Positions 61,851 to 64,000 of a DNA stretch of 64,000 nucleotides are shown piece after piece. Numbering within the stretch: the first letter of the stretch is position 1; each line of letters opens with the position of its first letter. Below the pieces are notes generated by a model. That model worked only from the letters and a program-made list of their open reading frames with translations. It ran no database searches and was not told the origin of the DNA. The position numbers and the translations under genes were made by a program. Origin of the DNA: Roseospira visakhapatnamensis (GTDB lineage Bacteria; Pseudomonadota; Alphaproteobacteria; Rhodospirillales; Rhodospirillaceae); contig NZ_JACIGK010000013.1 of NCBI RefSeq assembly GCF_014197915.1, positions 80,850 to 144,849 on the forward strand, given 5' to 3'.

Positions 61851-62594
61851 TCAGGAGCGGTTGCGGAACCGCCAGCTCTCGTTGCCGGTCTCGAGGATGT
61901 CGCAGTGGTGGGTGAGCCGGTCGAGCAGCGCGGTGGTCATCTTCGCGTCGCCGAAGACGGACGCCCACTCGGCGAAGCCAAGGTTCGTCGTCACGATCAC
62001 TGATGTGGTCTCGTACAGACGGCTGACCAAGTGGAACAGCAGCTGACCACCGTTCTGGGCGAAGGGCAGATAGCCCAGTTCGTCCAGCACCATCAGGTCA
62101 ACCCGGCGCAACTGGTCGGCCAGGCGGCCGGCCTTCCCGGCCCGGGCCTCCGCCTCCAGCCGGTTGACCAAGTCGATGGCCGTGAAGAACCGGCCGCGCG
62201 CCCCCTGACGGATGCAGTGGGCGGCGATGGCCGTCGCCAGATGGGTCTTGCCCGTGCCGGTGCCGCCCACCAGCACCACGTTGCGCTGGGTGGCCAGGAA
62301 GTCTCCATCGTGCAGGGTGCGGACCACCGCTTCGTTGACCGCGCTGGCCGCCGAGACGTCGAACTCCTCCAGCGTCTTGGTCACCGGGAACCGGGCGGCG
62401 GCGAGCTGATAGCGGATCGATCTGGCCCGTTTCTCCGCGATCTCGGCGCGCAGCAGGTCGCCGAGAATCTCCTGCGGTCGGCGGTTCCGGTTCAGACCGT
62501 CGCGCAACACCTCGTCGTAAGCGGCCCGCATGCCCGCCAGCTTCAACGCGCGCATCATCTCCAGGATCTCAGGACGCTCCATCTCAGCCGCCAT
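61851..62594 (-). CDS. istB: IS21 helper ATPase IstB
   Basis: This protein of about 247 residues of the DnaC/IstB AAA+ group shows Walker [20 protein letters not shown] and Walker [21 protein letters not shown]. The N-terminal [20 protein letters not shown] and C-terminal [20 protein letters not shown] are typical of IstB. It assembles on target DNA and stimulates the IstA transposase. ATG at 62594 is chosen (an ATG four codons later also fits). It overlaps the istA stop by 11 bases, as usual for IS21. The protein looks intact. Confidence 0.92.
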   Translation of the reverse strand: MAAEMERPEILEMMRALKLAGMRAAYDEVLRDGLNRNRRPQEILGDLLRAEIAEKRARSIRYQLAAARFPVTKTLEEFDVSAASAVNEAVVRTLHDGDFLATQRNVVLVGGTGTGKTHLATAIAAHCIRQGARGRFFTAIDLVNRLEAEARAGKAGRLADQLRRVDLMVLDELGYLPFAQNGGQLLFHLVSRLYETTSVIVTTNLGFAEWASVFGDAKMTTALLDRLTHHCDILETGNESWRFRNRS

Positions 62595-63954
62595 CGTTGG
62601 CCGCGCGCAGGGCATCGTAGCGGGCACAGTCCGCCCGCGGCGACACCGCCAGGGTCAGGTGGGTGGGGATGGCGGCGGGCGGCTCCGGCGATCCGTCCCG
62701 TCGTCGGTGCAGGATGTTCAGAACGACGTCGGGACGGCAGGTGTTCTGCGCCAGCGCCTCCCGGCAGGCCGCGTCCACGGCCTCGACGCCATGCTCCGGG
62801 ATGGCCGCCAGGATGCGGACGAACTGCCGATCCGCCTCGTCGGACCGCCCCAGGCGGCGCTGTACCTGGGCCAGGCCGGCCGGCATCCGCCAGTCCCTGA
62901 ACGGCGCGCCGTTCCTCAGCGCGCCCGGCTTGCGCACCAGGATCGGGATGTAATGGACGGGATCGTAGGACACCTCGCCGCGCCCGAAGCGTCGCGCGTG
63001 TGCGCCGATCACCACACCATCCTTCATGATGACGATCCGGTCGGCGTACACCCGCAGCTGAACCGGGCCGTTGGCCGCGTAAGCCGCCACGCTGTACTGG
63101 TTCCGCTCATGGCGAACCAGGCAGGTCCGCGAGGCGGTCGTCTCCACCTCCCGGTATCCGTCGAACGGCACCGGGGCCGCGCGCAACGCCGCCCGCTCGG
63201 CCTCGAAGACCTCCCAGACCGTCCGCTCCGGCTGCTCGGGATGGCGCGCTCCGTGCGCCCATGACCGGCAGGACTCCTCAAGCCAGCGATTCAACTCCTC
63301 CAGGCTGGAGACCCGGGGCCGGGGCCGGAAGAACCGACCGCGCATCGTCCCCACCTGGTTCTCCACCTGCCCCTTCTCCCACCCCGCCGCCGGCGTGCAG
63401 GCCACGGGCTCGACCAGGTAGTGCGAGCACATCACCTCGAAGCGCCGGTTGAAGCGCCGCTCCTTGCCGGAGAGCACCACGTCCACCGCCGTCTTCATGG
63501 TGTCGTAGATGCCGCGCCCGCAGGCCCCGCCGAAGAATGCAAACGCCCGCACATGGGCATCCAGCACCATCTCCAGCGTCTGGCGCAGGGACACCCGGAC
63601 GAACGGCATCCGGCTGTGGCACAGCCGCATGTGCGCCACCTGCACCTTCGTCGTCGTCCCGTTCAGGACGATCCACTCCTCGGACCAGTCGAACTGGGTG
63701 GCCTCGCCCGGCGCGAACGCCAGGGGCACAAAAGCGCCCGTCACCCCATCGCCCGCCCGGCGGCGGCCCTCCCGCCAGCGCGCCGCATACCGACGCACCG
63801 CGTCGTAGCTGCCGGCGTACCCCTGGGCCACCAGCGCCTCGTAAATCTGGCAACGGTTCAACCGATCCCGCGCCGGCCGCGTCTCGTTCTCGTCCAGAAG
63901 TCCGTCTAGCAGTCTGTCGGATTTGGGCGGTCTCGGATAGAATCGGAGCGGGTT
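62584..63954 (-). pseudogene. istA: IS21 transposase IstA, missing its N-terminus
   Basis: The open part encodes up to about 456 residues. It contains the RNase-H-like DDE core: ATQFDWSEEW (first Asp), AFAFFGGACGRGIYDTMKTA (second Asp region) and AAGWEKGQVENQVGTMRGRF (Glu in the KGQVEN motif). The C-terminal beta domain follows (ERNQYSVAAYAANGPVQLRV). IstA normally has an N-terminal helix-turn-helix of about 80-100 residues; reading upstream, an in-frame stop occurs at 63955-63957 and the other two frames also close nearby. The only start-like codon is TTG at 63861. The gene is therefore probably inactive, cut by another insertion or frameshift at about 63950. Confidence 0.75.
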
Positions 63955-63975
63955 TCAGGTCATCGGGAACGGGTG

Positions 63976-64000
63976 ATGGCGAACTTCATCTCGGACGATC
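63976..64000 (+). CDS. possible start of another gene at the window edge
   Basis: An ATG at 63976 is preceded by GGGAACGGG and opens MANFISDD before the window ends. Its position directly beyond the break in istA suggests the first codons of a second transposase that inserted here. Eight codons are too few for a family call. Confidence 0.25.

Larger units (their letters stand above)
61674..63954 (-). mobile_element. IS21-family element, 5-prime truncated within the window
   Basis: The right end begins TGTCAATCGG at 61674 and contains the paired terminal repeats usual for IS21 (listed separately). istB and istA follow in the usual order and overlap on the minus strand. The other end is not seen: all three minus-strand frames are closed between 63955 and 64000, before the DNA-binding part of IstA is reached. 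The element is therefore broken there or interrupted by another insertion. Confidence 0.8.

Overview
The window reads as chromosomal DNA of a GC-rich (roughly 70 percent by eye) alphaproteobacterium, most likely in the Rhodospirillaceae/Rhodospirillales. The cysG-DUF2849-cysI-DUF934-cysH sulfur cluster, a single-chain pyruvate:ferredoxin oxidoreductase, msrPQ, fliO/fliP, ubiquinone-type enzymes together with a menA homologue, and many GTG/TTG starts all fit that group. The genus cannot be fixed from the sequence. I saw no rRNA genes, tRNA genes or CRISPR arrays.

Layout. Bases 1-516 hold the 3-prime end of a short-chain dehydrogenase. 706-5421 is an assimilatory sulfate/sulfite reduction operon read off an AT-rich promoter. 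5567-10174 (minus) is an unusually long NifJ-type oxidoreductase with its own terminator. A 1.1 kb gap with a 16-bp tandem repeat follows. 11307-12861 carries nicotinamidase, a GNAT acetyltransferase and an AhpD-like protein. 12913-17281 (minus) is the rpmI-rplT-pheS-pheT translation operon. 17858-22877 holds a large PAS/GAF hybrid-less histidine kinase and msrPQ. 22903-24076 (minus) is fliO-fliP, followed by a TetR regulator and a Sel1-repeat lipoprotein.

27218-38140 is a glycan-building island. Five plus-strand genes are joined by four 4-nt stop/start overlaps: a 1536-residue DUF115/glycosyltransferase/FkbM/coiled-coil/methyltransferase protein, a radical SAM enzyme, a GT2 enzyme, a double GT4 enzyme and a small membrane-anchored helical protein. 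They face an O-antigen ligase-like protein on the other strand. A proline-rich exported protein and nadE follow. 41270-42080 holds two tandem homologous candidate small RNAs and the ftsK-side terminator, then ftsK (minus).

45049-50610 is a quinone-related neighbourhood: a membrane protein coupled to a UbiH-like monooxygenase with a basic N-terminal tail, a small exported protein, a Coq10/RatA-like protein, UbiE/MenG and MenA. 50719-58585 holds accessory metabolism: a bile-acid-symporter-family transporter, BKACE enzyme, a sulfotransferase/GT4/polysaccharide-deacetylase operon, an HCCA isomerase-like protein, a succinylglutamate-desuccinylase-like peptidase and a PhnD-like binding protein. 59233-61015 holds an IS1595-like zinc-ribbon/HTH protein and two exported proteins resembling NikL and NikK of nickel uptake systems. 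An IS21-family element (right end at 61674; istB intact; istA broken at its 5-prime end) closes the window, and another ORF may begin at 63976.

The strongest candidates for something new are the coupled radical SAM/glycosyltransferase island with its giant fusion protein, the tandem small-RNA pair with CU-rich terminator loops, and the transposase-derived regulator-like protein beside the nickel-type genes.
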